Position numbers and translations under genes: made by a program | In this document: in pieces, positions 54,818 to 63,366 of the stretch | Numbering within the stretch: the first letter of the stretch is position 1 | Layout of the letters: each line of letters starts with the position of its first letter | Source of the DNA: Microcoleus sp. EPA2 | GTDB taxonomy: Bacteria; Cyanobacteriota; Cyanobacteriia; Cyanobacteriales; Microcoleaceae | Assembly: GCA_020882975.1 (NCBI GenBank) | Contig: JAHRFD010000015.1 | Coordinates: forward strand, 1 to 64,000 | DNA length: 64,000 nt | Reading direction: 5' to 3' | The notes under the pieces: generated by a model | Told to the model about the DNA's origin: nothing | The model's database searches: none | What the model saw: the letters and a program-made list of their open reading frames with translations, nothing else

Positions 54818-55971
54818 TGCGAATTCAAGTCGATTCAAACCTCATATTGGAGGCTTTGCTAAATCGTAGTCAATTTATACGAGATGCGAGAAATTGCTGG
54901 CTGCTTCTCGGACTTCCTCACGTTCAGGGGTACATGACTGAGAGCGGTTTAAATCAAATCCGCTTTCATTTAAGCAAGGTGGAGGATGAACAAACTGCTG
55001 ATGAAGTTGTTTCTGAAATTAAAAAAATTATAAAAGTCTCCTTTGTTAACCGCTGTATTGAAGACAAAGCAAGGTCATTAAATATCAGGGAGTTTGAATC
55101 TGCAATCGAGGTAGCTTGTGCAATTGAGATGGATGTAAGTGCAATTGTCACCCAGAACCCTCAAAAGTTTGAGGGTTCTGGTTTGTCAATTCTCTCAGTG
55201 AGTGATTTATCAGAGCGCAATCAGCTAGAAGAAAGATTAAACAAGCCAAGTTTACCGAGTTTACCTATTTTACAGGTAGGTAGTTTGCCAGAATTTAGAT
55301 ACCAATTGAATCGCAGTTTTTACCAGCCGGAAAATCCCCTACAGTTGTGTCTATTTCAAACCTCGGAGGTTGAGAGTACCTTGAGCTATAGAATCCGAAA
55401 TCCCATTGGTACTGTATTAAAAGTTTTTAAATTATTAACAAAAGAAGACTTACAAGGTATAACTATTAAGGAATTAAGTATACTAACCAACCATTCACAG
55501 AAAACCACCCAAAGTATTATTTGGGATTTTGAAAATTTTAATATGGTACTTTCTCAAGGAGATACAGTAGTAATTCAACCATATTTGTTGAATTTATCAG
55601 AAAATGAAGTTGCTGAATATTTGGCTGGTAGATTAACAAACCATGTAGTTACCAAAGAAATATATAGGCAACTAGAGCATCGCAAAATTATGACAAGATG
55701 GGGATTACAGGAATTAATAGCTGAGATATCTCCCACTAAAAAGTCCGTCAGCACTAAAACCTCACAGGACTATACCAGTAGAATGCTCACATGGTTTTTA
55801 TATACAGGATTGTTGGAAGAGCGAGTTAAGAATATGTTTGTCAAACCTCTTGGCGAGGGTAAACAGAAGGGGAAATTAATAGAAGAAGCAGAAGCAAAGC
55901 AACTCGAACTTTTTACAGAATCCTATTTCAATATCCAGATAGATTTGCCGAACTCGCGCCCCACCTTTTAA
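54817..55971 (+). CDS. PIN-domain protein with a C-terminal winged-helix-like region
   Basis: The 384-residue protein begins with a PIN-like domain (about 1-130): VDSNLILEALL (Asp6), YMTESGLNQI (Glu), FESAIEVACA (Glu) and IVTQNPQKF, where one metal acid is replaced by Asn. The middle (about 190-270) contains TIKELSILTNHSQKTTQSII and WDFENFNMVLSQGD, which looks like a winged helix. PIN proteins are RNases, and the long extra domain is unusual for VapC. The first domain follows an XRE protein, which fits a toxin-antitoxin layout. The stop may be a frameshift product (see the next entry). Confidence 0.65.
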   Translation: MRIQVDSNLILEALLNRSQFIRDARNCWLLLGLPHVQGYMTESGLNQIRFHLSKVEDEQTADEVVSEIKKIIKVSFVNRCIEDKARSLNIREFESAIEVACAIEMDVSAIVTQNPQKFEGSGLSILSVSDLSERNQLEERLNKPSLPSLPILQVGSLPEFRYQLNRSFYQPENPLQLCLFQTSEVESTLSYRIRNPIGTVLKVFKLLTKEDLQGITIKELSILTNHSQKTTQSIIWDFENFNMVLSQGDTVVIQPYLLNLSENEVAEYLAGRLTNHVVTKEIYRQLEHRKIMTRWGLQELIAEISPTKKSVSTKTSQDYTSRMLTWFLYTGLLEERVKNMFVKPLGEGKQKGKLIEEAEAKQLELFTESYFNIQIDLPNSRPTF

Positions 55972-56063
55972 CACCTAGTGATGAGCAGTATGGTGATAAA
56001 AATGCGATCTATAAAGTCTGGGCGATATTTGCGAACAACAAAGAAATATTAACTTTGAGTTGA
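55935..56063 (+). pseudogene. Out-of-frame coding tail after the PIN protein gene
   Basis: In another frame the DNA reads LFQYPDRFAELAPHLLTPSD then EQYGDKNAIYKVWAIFANNK, ending EILTLS. It has no start of its own, overlaps the end of the PIN gene and runs into the Fic 3' end. A single-base shift would fuse it to the PIN protein or to a lost neighbour. Confidence 0.4.
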
Positions 56064-57254
56064 TGGTATAGAATCAGATTTTTCGGGATTGATTAGTGAG
56101 TAGCTGCTTTCAAAAAGATCCAGATAGGGTTTGTAACGATAAAGTCTGTTGCGTTGCCAACCTGTGACTTCATCAAGCAAAGCAATTTCTACAAATTTAT
56201 CGACTATTTTCCTAGCTGTTGCGTAACTACATTGCAATTCGTTTTCTACTAAACGAATATTGACGATTGGGTGCTGAAAAAGTATATCTAGCAAGCGCAA
56301 ACCATAACTGCTACTGGAAATTTGCTGACCGATTATTTCGCGGTGTTTTTCGCGCATTTCCAGAATAGAACGGGCTGTAGTTGTTGCTGACTGGCTGACT
56401 TCAAAAATACCTTGAAGAAAAAACTTTAACCATCCTTCCCAATCTCCATGAGTGCGAATTGCCATCAGGCGATCGTAATATTCTATTCGGTGAAATTTTA
56501 GATAATGACTGAGGTATAGTAAAGGCTTTTGTAGGATTCCTTGCTGACAAAGCAGAAAAGTAATTAGCAATCGTCCAATCCGTCCATTTCCATCTAAAAA
56601 TGGGTGTATTGTTTCAAATTGAGCGTGAGCTAATCCGCAATGAATCAGTACAGGTAAAGAATTGGTATCGTGCAAAAATCTCTCTAGGTTGTCGAGAGAT
56701 TGGTGCATTTCTGCAACTGTTGGAGGTACATAGGCCGCAGTACCCAGGTTACAACCTTGAGGGCCAATCCAATTTTGACTTTTCCGAAATTCTCCCGGTG
56801 TGCGATCGCTTCCTCGCACGTCTTTGAGTAATTCTGTATGAATTTCTCGCAGCAAGCGCAGACAAAGTGGAAATTCTTGAAGCCGCTTTAAACCGTAGTT
56901 CATGGCGTTAACGTAGTTAACAACCTCTTGCACATCTTTAAAGCGTTCTTGACCTTTGACATCAATTTCATATTGAAGTACGTCCTCTAGGGTGCTTTGC
57001 GTTCCTTCAATTTGCGAACTAAGAACGGCTTCCTGACGGACGTACATCGCTACGAATAGGTCAGGGTTGGGCAAAATAGAGGTAGCACCGTCTAGTCTTC
57101 CCAAAGCGCGATCGGCATTGGAGAGCAAGCGATGAAGCTCTGCGTCCATTTTAATGGGCGGTTCGGGAGGGAGGGGCGCTGGAATGAAGGCGCTGTATCC
57201 TTCAATTTGTTGGACGTATCGACCAGATCGCATCATTGGGTGACGGAGGGACAA
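56049..57254 (-). CDS. Fic-family AMPylase-like protein
   Basis: The 401-residue protein has the Fic active site HPFLDGNGRIGRLLITFLL with the catalytic His. The N-terminal inhibitory motif is SSQIEG (S/TxxxEG), so it is a class II Fic. A DUF4172-like N-terminus (MYVRQEAVLSSQIEGT) and a C-terminal winged helix (VENELQCSYATARKIVDKFV) complete the typical layout. It would transfer AMP to protein targets, which are unknown. Confidence 0.93.
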   Translation of the reverse strand: MSLRHPMMRSGRYVQQIEGYSAFIPAPLPPEPPIKMDAELHRLLSNADRALGRLDGATSILPNPDLFVAMYVRQEAVLSSQIEGTQSTLEDVLQYEIDVKGQERFKDVQEVVNYVNAMNYGLKRLQEFPLCLRLLREIHTELLKDVRGSDRTPGEFRKSQNWIGPQGCNLGTAAYVPPTVAEMHQSLDNLERFLHDTNSLPVLIHCGLAHAQFETIHPFLDGNGRIGRLLITFLLCQQGILQKPLLYLSHYLKFHRIEYYDRLMAIRTHGDWEGWLKFFLQGIFEVSQSATTTARSILEMREKHREIIGQQISSSSYGLRLLDILFQHPIVNIRLVENELQCSYATARKIVDKFVEIALLDEVTGWQRNRLYRYKPYLDLFESSYSLINPEKSDSIPSTQS

Positions 57255-57384
57255 AGGTTGAGGTCTTGTTATCTTATGTTATTCCAGTGAAATAAGACGG
57301 CTGTATCGAAATCTTATTATAGCAAAAGTCTTTTTAGTATAATAAGATTGCCAGGACAGGCCAACTCGATCGCAATACGAGGAT

Positions 57385-57463
57385 ACAGCAGTGCTGTGTC
57401 CCTACGGATATGGTTGAGACAGGAGGACACAGCACTGCTGTGTCCCTACGGATATGGTTGAGA
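57385..57463. repeat. Direct repeat pair of about 35 bp
   Basis: ACAGCAGTGCTGTGTCCCTA at 57385 and ACAGCACTGCTGTGTCCCTA at 57429 each continue CGGATATGGTTGAGA. Each copy contains the palindrome ACAGCAnTGCTGT. It lies between the fic and GH31 genes, close to the GH31 stop. Confidence 0.75.
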
Positions 57464-57470
57464 AAATTGC

Positions 57471-59915
57471 CTAAAATGTCAAACGCCGCACCGTACCATC
57501 ATCCGTAAATCGCTGTTCCCCAATCCCCACAACTTCGACAGTAACTTCGCGCTCCGAAATCGCAAACTCTCCCTCCCGCGCCGCAATTTCAACGATACTT
57601 TTGTCCCCCTCAAAATACACCTGATAATTAGTCGTAGCCCAGACACCTTGTTCGTGTTCAAAACTGTGTCCGTCGTCTTCATAAAGCGTCCATTCACCAG
57701 TTCCGGGCCAAATTCGCATTTTCAAAGAATCAAGCGGTTGTTCGCTGACAAATTGCTGCACGGGCGCGATCCTCTCCGAGGGCTTCGCTAACGCAATTAT
57801 CCCCCCACCGCGGGCGTACAGTGGCATTCTCTCCAAAGGCGCATGGGCTAAAATGTGCGTCGGGCCGTGATAGCATTCGCCCGTCCACCAATCGTACCAA
57901 GTACCCTGGGGCAAATACACGGCGCGATGCTCGACTCCGGGGCGGTAAATCGGTGCCGCCATCAGCGACGGGCCGAGCAATACTTGATCGTAAAGGTGAT
58001 AAGTTGTGCGATCGCGCGGAAAATGATACAATAGCGGTCGCAAAATCGGCGCTCCCGTCGTTGCAGCTTCCCAAAACAGGGTGTAAATGTAAGGCAACAA
58101 CTGATAGCGCAAATTGATGTATTCGCGACAGATTTGCTCGGTGCGATCGCCAAAAACCCAGGGTTCGTGCTGGGCCGTACTCAGCGCCGAATGACCGCGC
58201 ATCAAGGGATACAGCATCCCCACCTGCATCCACCGCGCGAACAATTCAGCGGTTGCATTCCCCGCAAAGCCGCCGATGTCGCAGCCAACAAACCCAACGC
58301 CGGAAAGCCCCATGTTGCAAAGCATCGGTAGCGACATTTCCAAATGTTCCCACACCGATTGATTGTCCCCCATCCACACCGACGAGTAGCGCTGTACGCC
58401 CGCAAAACCCGATCGCGTCAGCACAAAAGATCGATCGCGCGATCGCAGTTTTTGCAACCCCTCAGCACAAGCTTTCGCCATCATCAACCCGTACAAATTG
58501 TGGGTTTCCGCGTGAGTAGAAAGCGCTTCTGGCGGGCCCTGTGGCGCATCCAGCGGAAACCAGATGTGTTCGCCGCCATCCCCAAAAGGTCTTTCTGCGA
58601 TCGCCGGTTCGTTCATATCGTTCCAAATCCCCGCAACCCCCATATCAGTCAGGCTTTGGTGCAATTCTCCCCACCACTGGCGCACGTCGGGACGCATGAA
58701 ATCGGGAAATACCGCTTTATCGGGCCAAACGTAACCGTGGAAAAGCTTTCCGTCTGCGGTACGGACGAAGTAGTCGTTTTCCACACCGCGATCGAATATT
58801 TCGTAATCTGCTTCCGGTTCGTACTTGACACCAGGATCGACAATCGTCACCACCTTGAAACCGGCTGCTTTCAAATCTGCGATCAGTTTCGCGGGATCGG
58901 GGAAACGCTTCGGGCTCCAGGTAAACACGCGGTAGCCGCGCATATAGTCGATGTCGAGGTGGATGACATCGCAGGGAATGCTGCGATCGCGAAATTCCTT
59001 AGCCAACTCCCGCACCACGTCCTCTGATTCGTAGCTCCAGCGGCACTGGTGGTATCCCAGCGCCCATTTTGGCGCGAGTGGCATCCGACCGGTTAACTGG
59101 GTGTAGGTGGCGAGAATTTGGGCTGGTTCCGGGCCGTAAATGATGTAATAGTCGAGTTCCGTGTCTCTGGTTTCCATCCGCAAAATGCCCGGTTGTTCGG
59201 CGCCGATGTCGAATTGACTCCAAAATGTGGTGTTGAAAAAGATGCCGTAAGCGCGATCGGGATTCAGGGCGATGTAAAATGCGATCGCCTGATACATTTC
59301 ATCGGTGAGGGAATTGTAGTCGAGGGAGTCCGTTGTCCAGTTAGTTTTGACTTCCGAGAGTTTGTCTAGGAAGCCCGTGCGTTCCCCGAAACCGTAGAAG
59401 TGTTCGTCGGGTTCGATTTGTTTCCAGGCGGCGGTTGCGCCTGTGCGCCATCCCATCGGGTTCGCGCAGTCGCTAGCAAAGGGTTTTCCTAATTTGTCGA
59501 AGCATTCGATGGAAGTGCGATTTCGATTGACAGAAACTAATATTTGTGCTGTTTCTATTTCGATTTTTTCCGCTGTTTCTCGCACTTCAAAAGGCACGAT
59601 TTCCCATTGTTCGTCGGGGAGAGTTACTGAGTGCAATTTGCTTTGACCCCCCCCCTGCCCCCCCTTGCTAAGGGGGGGTGATAATTTTATTTCTTGCCCC
59701 CCGTTGTAGGGGCGGTGCCCCCGTGCCCGCCCTGGTTGGGGGGGGTTTGGCCACATTCGCACTCGAATTAAATTCGGCGCGAGGATGCTGATTTTGAGAG
59801 CGGAATTGGTACAGTTGAAGTGAATTGCGCGATCGGTTTTGTCGATCGATTGCACTGAGCCAATAATTGACCAAGGCTGTTCGGTAGTTTGGAGTTTTCC
59901 GAAGTATTGTGGCAT
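57471..59915 (-). CDS. GH31 alpha-glucosidase with repeat-derived insertions
   Basis: The 814-residue enzyme hydrolyses alpha-glucosidic bonds. The nucleophile Asp lies in GIWNDMNEPA (about residue 432) and the acid/base Asp in SSVWMGDNQSVWEHL (about 516). DVIHLDIDYMRGYRVFTW and GCDIGGFAG are family blocks. Residues about 58-91 (PPQPGRARGHRPYNGGQE and LSPPLSKGGQGGGQ) are translated dispersed repeats. A second one near the C-terminus encodes ALAKPSERIAP. It has no signal peptide, so it acts in the cytoplasm. Confidence 0.93.
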   Translation of the reverse strand: MPQYFGKLQTTEQPWSIIGSVQSIDKTDRAIHFNCTNSALKISILAPNLIRVRMWPNPPQPGRARGHRPYNGGQEIKLSPPLSKGGQGGGQSKLHSVTLPDEQWEIVPFEVRETAEKIEIETAQILVSVNRNRTSIECFDKLGKPFASDCANPMGWRTGATAAWKQIEPDEHFYGFGERTGFLDKLSEVKTNWTTDSLDYNSLTDEMYQAIAFYIALNPDRAYGIFFNTTFWSQFDIGAEQPGILRMETRDTELDYYIIYGPEPAQILATYTQLTGRMPLAPKWALGYHQCRWSYESEDVVRELAKEFRDRSIPCDVIHLDIDYMRGYRVFTWSPKRFPDPAKLIADLKAAGFKVVTIVDPGVKYEPEADYEIFDRGVENDYFVRTADGKLFHGYVWPDKAVFPDFMRPDVRQWWGELHQSLTDMGVAGIWNDMNEPAIAERPFGDGGEHIWFPLDAPQGPPEALSTHAETHNLYGLMMAKACAEGLQKLRSRDRSFVLTRSGFAGVQRYSSVWMGDNQSVWEHLEMSLPMLCNMGLSGVGFVGCDIGGFAGNATAELFARWMQVGMLYPLMRGHSALSTAQHEPWVFGDRTEQICREYINLRYQLLPYIYTLFWEAATTGAPILRPLLYHFPRDRTTYHLYDQVLLGPSLMAAPIYRPGVEHRAVYLPQGTWYDWWTGECYHGPTHILAHAPLERMPLYARGGGIIALAKPSERIAPVQQFVSEQPLDSLKMRIWPGTGEWTLYEDDGHSFEHEQGVWATTNYQVYFEGDKSIVEIAAREGEFAISEREVTVEVVGIGEQRFTDDGTVRRLTF
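57764..57794. repeat. Dispersed repeat (reverse complement of GCGTTAGCGAAGCC) inside GH31
   Basis: GCGCGATCCTCTCCGAGGGC then TTCGCTAACGC matches the reverse complement of 42286-42316 apart from a few bases. It encodes ALAKPSERIAP. Confidence 0.8.
59645..59755. repeat. Nested palindromic repeats inside the GH31 N-terminal region
   Basis: A CCCCCCTTGCTAAGGGGGGG element is followed by TTGCCCCCC. The 28-bp GC-rich repeat (59706-59733, identical to 6747-6774 and 9026-9053) and then GGTTGGGGGGGG come next. The frame of the host gene stays open across all of it. Confidence 0.85.
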
Positions 59916-60413
59916 ACACTGTGAGTCTAAATATCATCGATATTGCTTTCAGCAGTTAAGGGTTGTCATCTGGCAAAAGGAAGAAGTGAGTAAATGAACT
60001 TAATTAAACGTAAAACTATCTCGCTGTTAGAGCCTTTACCCGATCGATGTGGCTTTGCAGTAGCTGTCACTAAACCCGACTTTCGGCGAGTTCCCACCAA
60101 CACCATTTTCCATCTTCCATCTCCTCTTCCCAGATTTCCAACAAAAGTGCGATCGCTTCCGGTTTTTAGTTGCTCATTATGGTATATTGATTTCACAGGT
60201 TTAATGCTCATAAAATAACTATGTTAGAATCGACATAGAAATTTTAAATTGGGTAAATTATTCAAACTTACCACTTCCCTAGGATGAAAATTCACCTCTG
60301 ATTAGTGAAAAGTTTTTGCTATATTTATATTGACAAACATCAGCTTATAACTCACCCAGGGAAAACAGTCACCTTGAAATTTGTATGGGTGGTACAATTA
60401 TTGGAGTAAATCG
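59916..60413. other. Divergent intergenic region between GH31 and the FIST gene
   Basis: Small frames on both strands (about 75-81 codons) have no start context or recognisable motif. The promoters of both genes must lie here. Confidence 0.3.
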
Positions 60414-61568
60414 ATGTTAAAAACTGTAGTTGGTCATAGCAACGACCCTGATTCTCTCTCGGCGATCGCAGAAGTCCTAGAGCAATGCCACCAATCCCTG
60501 TCAGGAGCATCACCTCAAGCGGGTATACTGTTCGCAGCCATTGACTTTGAACATACTCTCATCTTAAATCAAATTCATCTGACTTATCCGGGAATTGAGC
60601 TAATTGGTGGCACCACTGATGGAGAGATGTCTTCTGTTCTAGGATTTGAGCAAGATTCCCTGACTCTGATGCTATTTTGTGCAGATAAAATCAAAATTAC
60701 TGCTGGCATTGGACGAGACATTTCTCAGGACTTAAATAGCGCCATTAAAACCGCTATTGTTCAAGCAAAAATAGGTCATACAGAAGAGGTTAAACTCTGT
60801 ATTGCTTTGCCAGAAAGTCTCACCACTAGCGCCGTTTTGATGTTGGATAGTTTGAATCAAGGTTTAGGGGGAAACATACCTATTTTTGGCGGACTCACCG
60901 CGGACAGATGGCAGTTTAAAAAAACCTATCAATTCTACAAAACCGGAGTTTATAGCGATGCCTTTCCGATTCTTTTAATATCGGGTTCAATCCTGTTTTC
61001 TCACGGTATTGCTAGTGGTTGGAATCCCATTGGCAAGGGAGGTAAAGTTACCAAAACTTCTCAAAATATAGTGTACGAAATTGATAGTAAACCTGCTCTG
61101 GAATTTTATCATCATTATTTAGGAAAAATGCCACCATCCTCAGAATATCCCCTAGCCGTGTTTGATGTCAATGAAAATCATTACTATTTGCGAGCACCCA
61201 GTGGAGTTTATGATTCAGAGATTGGTAGCGTGACCTTTTTTGGAGATCTTCCCGAACAGGCGATCGTTCAAATTACCGAAACTACCCACGATAGTATTCT
61301 ATCTGCCTCTCGAACCTCCATGATGCAAGCCTTAGAGAATTATCCCGGCAAAGAACCGGCGGCTGCTTTGTATTTTTCCTGTGCCAGTAGGCGACAAATC
61401 TTAGGTACTCGAACTAAAGAAGAATACGCACTAACTCAAACCTGTTTGACCAAATCTTTGCCCACTTGTGGCTTTTACACCAATGGGGAAATTTCCCCCT
61501 TAACAGCTCTGGGTATCTCCTATTTTCACAATGAAACATTTGTCACTTTGCTAATCGGAGAAGCCTAA
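60414..61568 (+). CDS. FIST-domain sensor protein
   Basis: The 384-residue protein consists of an N-terminal FIST domain (about 15-220, AGILFAAIDFEHTLILNQIH, LIGGTTDGEMSS, GGLTADRWQFKKTYQFY) and a FIST-C domain (about 225-380, ALEFYHHYLGK, CASRRQILG, CGFYTNGEISP). FIST domains bind small ligands such as amino acids. GGAG is 8 nt before the chosen ATG. The histidine kinase gene begins 1 bp after its stop, so the pair forms a sensory unit. Confidence 0.92.
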   Translation: MLKTVVGHSNDPDSLSAIAEVLEQCHQSLSGASPQAGILFAAIDFEHTLILNQIHLTYPGIELIGGTTDGEMSSVLGFEQDSLTLMLFCADKIKITAGIGRDISQDLNSAIKTAIVQAKIGHTEEVKLCIALPESLTTSAVLMLDSLNQGLGGNIPIFGGLTADRWQFKKTYQFYKTGVYSDAFPILLISGSILFSHGIASGWNPIGKGGKVTKTSQNIVYEIDSKPALEFYHHYLGKMPPSSEYPLAVFDVNENHYYLRAPSGVYDSEIGSVTFFGDLPEQAIVQITETTHDSILSASRTSMMQALENYPGKEPAAALYFSCASRRQILGTRTKEEYALTQTCLTKSLPTCGFYTNGEISPLTALGISYFHNETFVTLLIGEA

Positions 61569-61569
61569 G

Positions 61570-62652
61570 ATGCAGTCAGAAGAAATAGATGTTAGGGCCA
61601 GAATTCAGCAACTTGAAAAAGAAAATCGCATTTTACGCAAGAAATTAGAGCGATCGGAGACAACTTGCCAAGAACTAGAGCAAACGAATCAAAAAAAAGA
61701 ATCTTTGCTGCGGCAAATTATCAACGACCTAGAAAATTCCCAAAAAGAAGTCAAAGAAAAGCGTCAGCTAGAACAGACTCTGAGCGAACTTAAACGCACT
61801 CAAGCCCAGCTCGTTCATGCTGAAAAAATGTCTAGCCTAGGGCAACTTGTAGCAGGAGTCGCTCATGAAATTAATAATCCCGTCAACTTCATCCACGGCA
61901 ACTTAAAATACTTGGAGGACTATGCTCAAAACCTGTTGAATATCGTCCAACTTTATCAGCATTATTACCCCAATCCGGTAGCTGAAATTCAAGGCGAGGC
62001 AGATGCAATAGACCTAGATTTTTTGCAGCAAGACTTGCTCAAAATTCTGACTTCTATGAAGCTAGGAACAGAACGCATCCGTAACATTGTCCTGTCTTTG
62101 CGGATTTTTTCGCGAATGGACGAAGCTCAACTCAAGTCAGTGGATATTCATGAAGGAATTGATAGTACATTGCTCATTTTGCAGCATCGTCTGAAAAATC
62201 AGCCGGAAAGCTCAGAGATTCAGGTGATTCGGAACTACGGTAATTTGCCACTGGTGGAGTGCTATGCCGGACAACTGAATCAGGTGTTTATGAATATTCT
62301 GGTCAATGCTATTGATGCCATTGAAGAATTAAATCAAAAACGAACGGTTCCAGAAATAAAAGAAAATTCTAGTCAGATTACTATCTCTACATCAGTGATT
62401 GATGCCCAATGGGTACAAATTGCGATCGCAGATACGGGATTAGGAATTCCCGAAGCAATTCAAAAACAAATATTTAATCCCTTCTTCACCACAAAACCCA
62501 TTGGGAAGGGCACAGGAATGGGAATGGCGATTAGTTACCAGATTATCACTGAAAAACATGGCGGCAAGCTCATGTTTTTTTCAACTCCCGGAAGAGGGGC
62601 GGAGTTTGTGATTCATATTCCTATCAAGAAGCAAGTCTGTAATCCGGTTTAA
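61570..62652 (+). CDS. Soluble histidine kinase paired with the FIST sensor
   Basis: The 360-residue protein starts with a coiled coil (about 8-75). The H-box GQLVAGVAHEINNPVNF carries the phospho-acceptor His. The ATPase domain has NQVFMNILVNAIDAIEE (N box), IADTGLGIPEAI (G1) and KGTGMGMAISYQII (G2). No membrane segment or receiver domain is present. The input is most likely the FIST protein encoded immediately upstream. No response regulator gene is adjacent. Confidence 0.93.
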   Translation: MQSEEIDVRARIQQLEKENRILRKKLERSETTCQELEQTNQKKESLLRQIINDLENSQKEVKEKRQLEQTLSELKRTQAQLVHAEKMSSLGQLVAGVAHEINNPVNFIHGNLKYLEDYAQNLLNIVQLYQHYYPNPVAEIQGEADAIDLDFLQQDLLKILTSMKLGTERIRNIVLSLRIFSRMDEAQLKSVDIHEGIDSTLLILQHRLKNQPESSEIQVIRNYGNLPLVECYAGQLNQVFMNILVNAIDAIEELNQKRTVPEIKENSSQITISTSVIDAQWVQIAIADTGLGIPEAIQKQIFNPFFTTKPIGKGTGMGMAISYQIITEKHGGKLMFFSTPGRGAEFVIHIPIKKQVCNPV

Positions 62653-62850
62653 CCAATTGGTCGCCTCCTCAAACGCGACTATATATACGATCGAGTGGCA
62701 AATTCTAGAATAGTCTATCGATATGGAGGACAATTGACGACTATTCCCTCCCTACCACCCTAAACGCCACAGTCTAGGAACCGCCCTACATAAGCCAGAG
62801 ACATCTCGCCCACAGCTCTCTACCACCATTGTGCCACAAAATTAAATTCT

Positions 62851-62864
62851 GTATCTTAGGATAC
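62851..62864. promoter_or_regulatory. NtcA-binding site of the glnN promoter
   Basis: GTATCTTAGGATAC is a perfect GTA-N8-TAC NtcA box and is itself palindromic. Exactly 22 bp downstream lies a TAN3T -10 box. This is the canonical class II NtcA-activated promoter geometry of cyanobacterial nitrogen genes. Confidence 0.85.
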
Positions 62865-62886
62865 ATTTATTTAATTAATGATTGTT

Positions 62887-62892
62887 TACACT
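62887..62892 (+). promoter_or_regulatory. -10 box of the NtcA-dependent glnN promoter
   Basis: TACACT fits TAN3T and is spaced 22 bp from the NtcA box. Transcription would begin near 62899, giving an unusually long leader of about 465 nt before the glnN ATG. I saw no known riboswitch motif in the leader. A GTCAGGACTAAAGCCCTGAT hairpin sits at 63244-63263. Confidence 0.7.
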
Positions 62893-63366
62893 CTCCAAGT
62901 GTGGATTGTGTATTTTCGATAATTCTCCAAAACCTCACATAACAGTGTTACTTGGTAGAATGCGATTTGACGATCGCCAAACAGTTAAAAACCCTAAGTA
63001 GTTTTGACCTGAATTCACAGGAATCCATAGGCACAAAATTTTTGATCTTACCAGGGTAAAAATTAGGTACTAAATCTGTGCAAAGTTGATATCAATGATA
63101 TTGACTAAAGTTAGTACACTCTCTTGCCATCTATTGTTTTGTTAATAACCAATATCCAACCGCATCTGACACTAGATTGTCATCAATATGGTGTCTGGGC
63201 GATCGGACCTAGCACTAACCACCCGTAATAAAACTTGTTTGTAGTCAGGACTAAAGCCCTGATTATAAAACAAGAAACAGGACTAGCATCCTCACTAAAA
63301 ACTGGCTGTTCCTAAGCCTTATCTTTTCAAAACTACTTCTCCCGTAATCAACACCAAAAAACTATC

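Noticed and set aside
57730-58233. Minus-strand frame of 167 codons
   Set aside because: It overlaps GH31 in another frame and has no recognisable domain.
58344-59027. Plus-strand open frame of 227 codons
   Set aside because: It is antisense to the GH31 coding sequence, which has all catalytic motifs. The frame's composition is Arg/His-rich shadow sequence.
59966-60218. Opposing frames of 74 and 81 codons between GH31 and the FIST gene
   Set aside because: They mirror each other, lack starts with Shine-Dalgarno, and show no known domain.
63069-63084. GTAAAAATTAGGTAC considered as a second NtcA box before glnN
   Set aside because: The spacing is GTA-N9-TAC, one base too long, whereas a perfect box with a -10 exists at 62851.
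62893-63366. Possible glutamine riboswitch in the glnN leader
   Set aside because: I found no match to the conserved core of the glnA-type motif.
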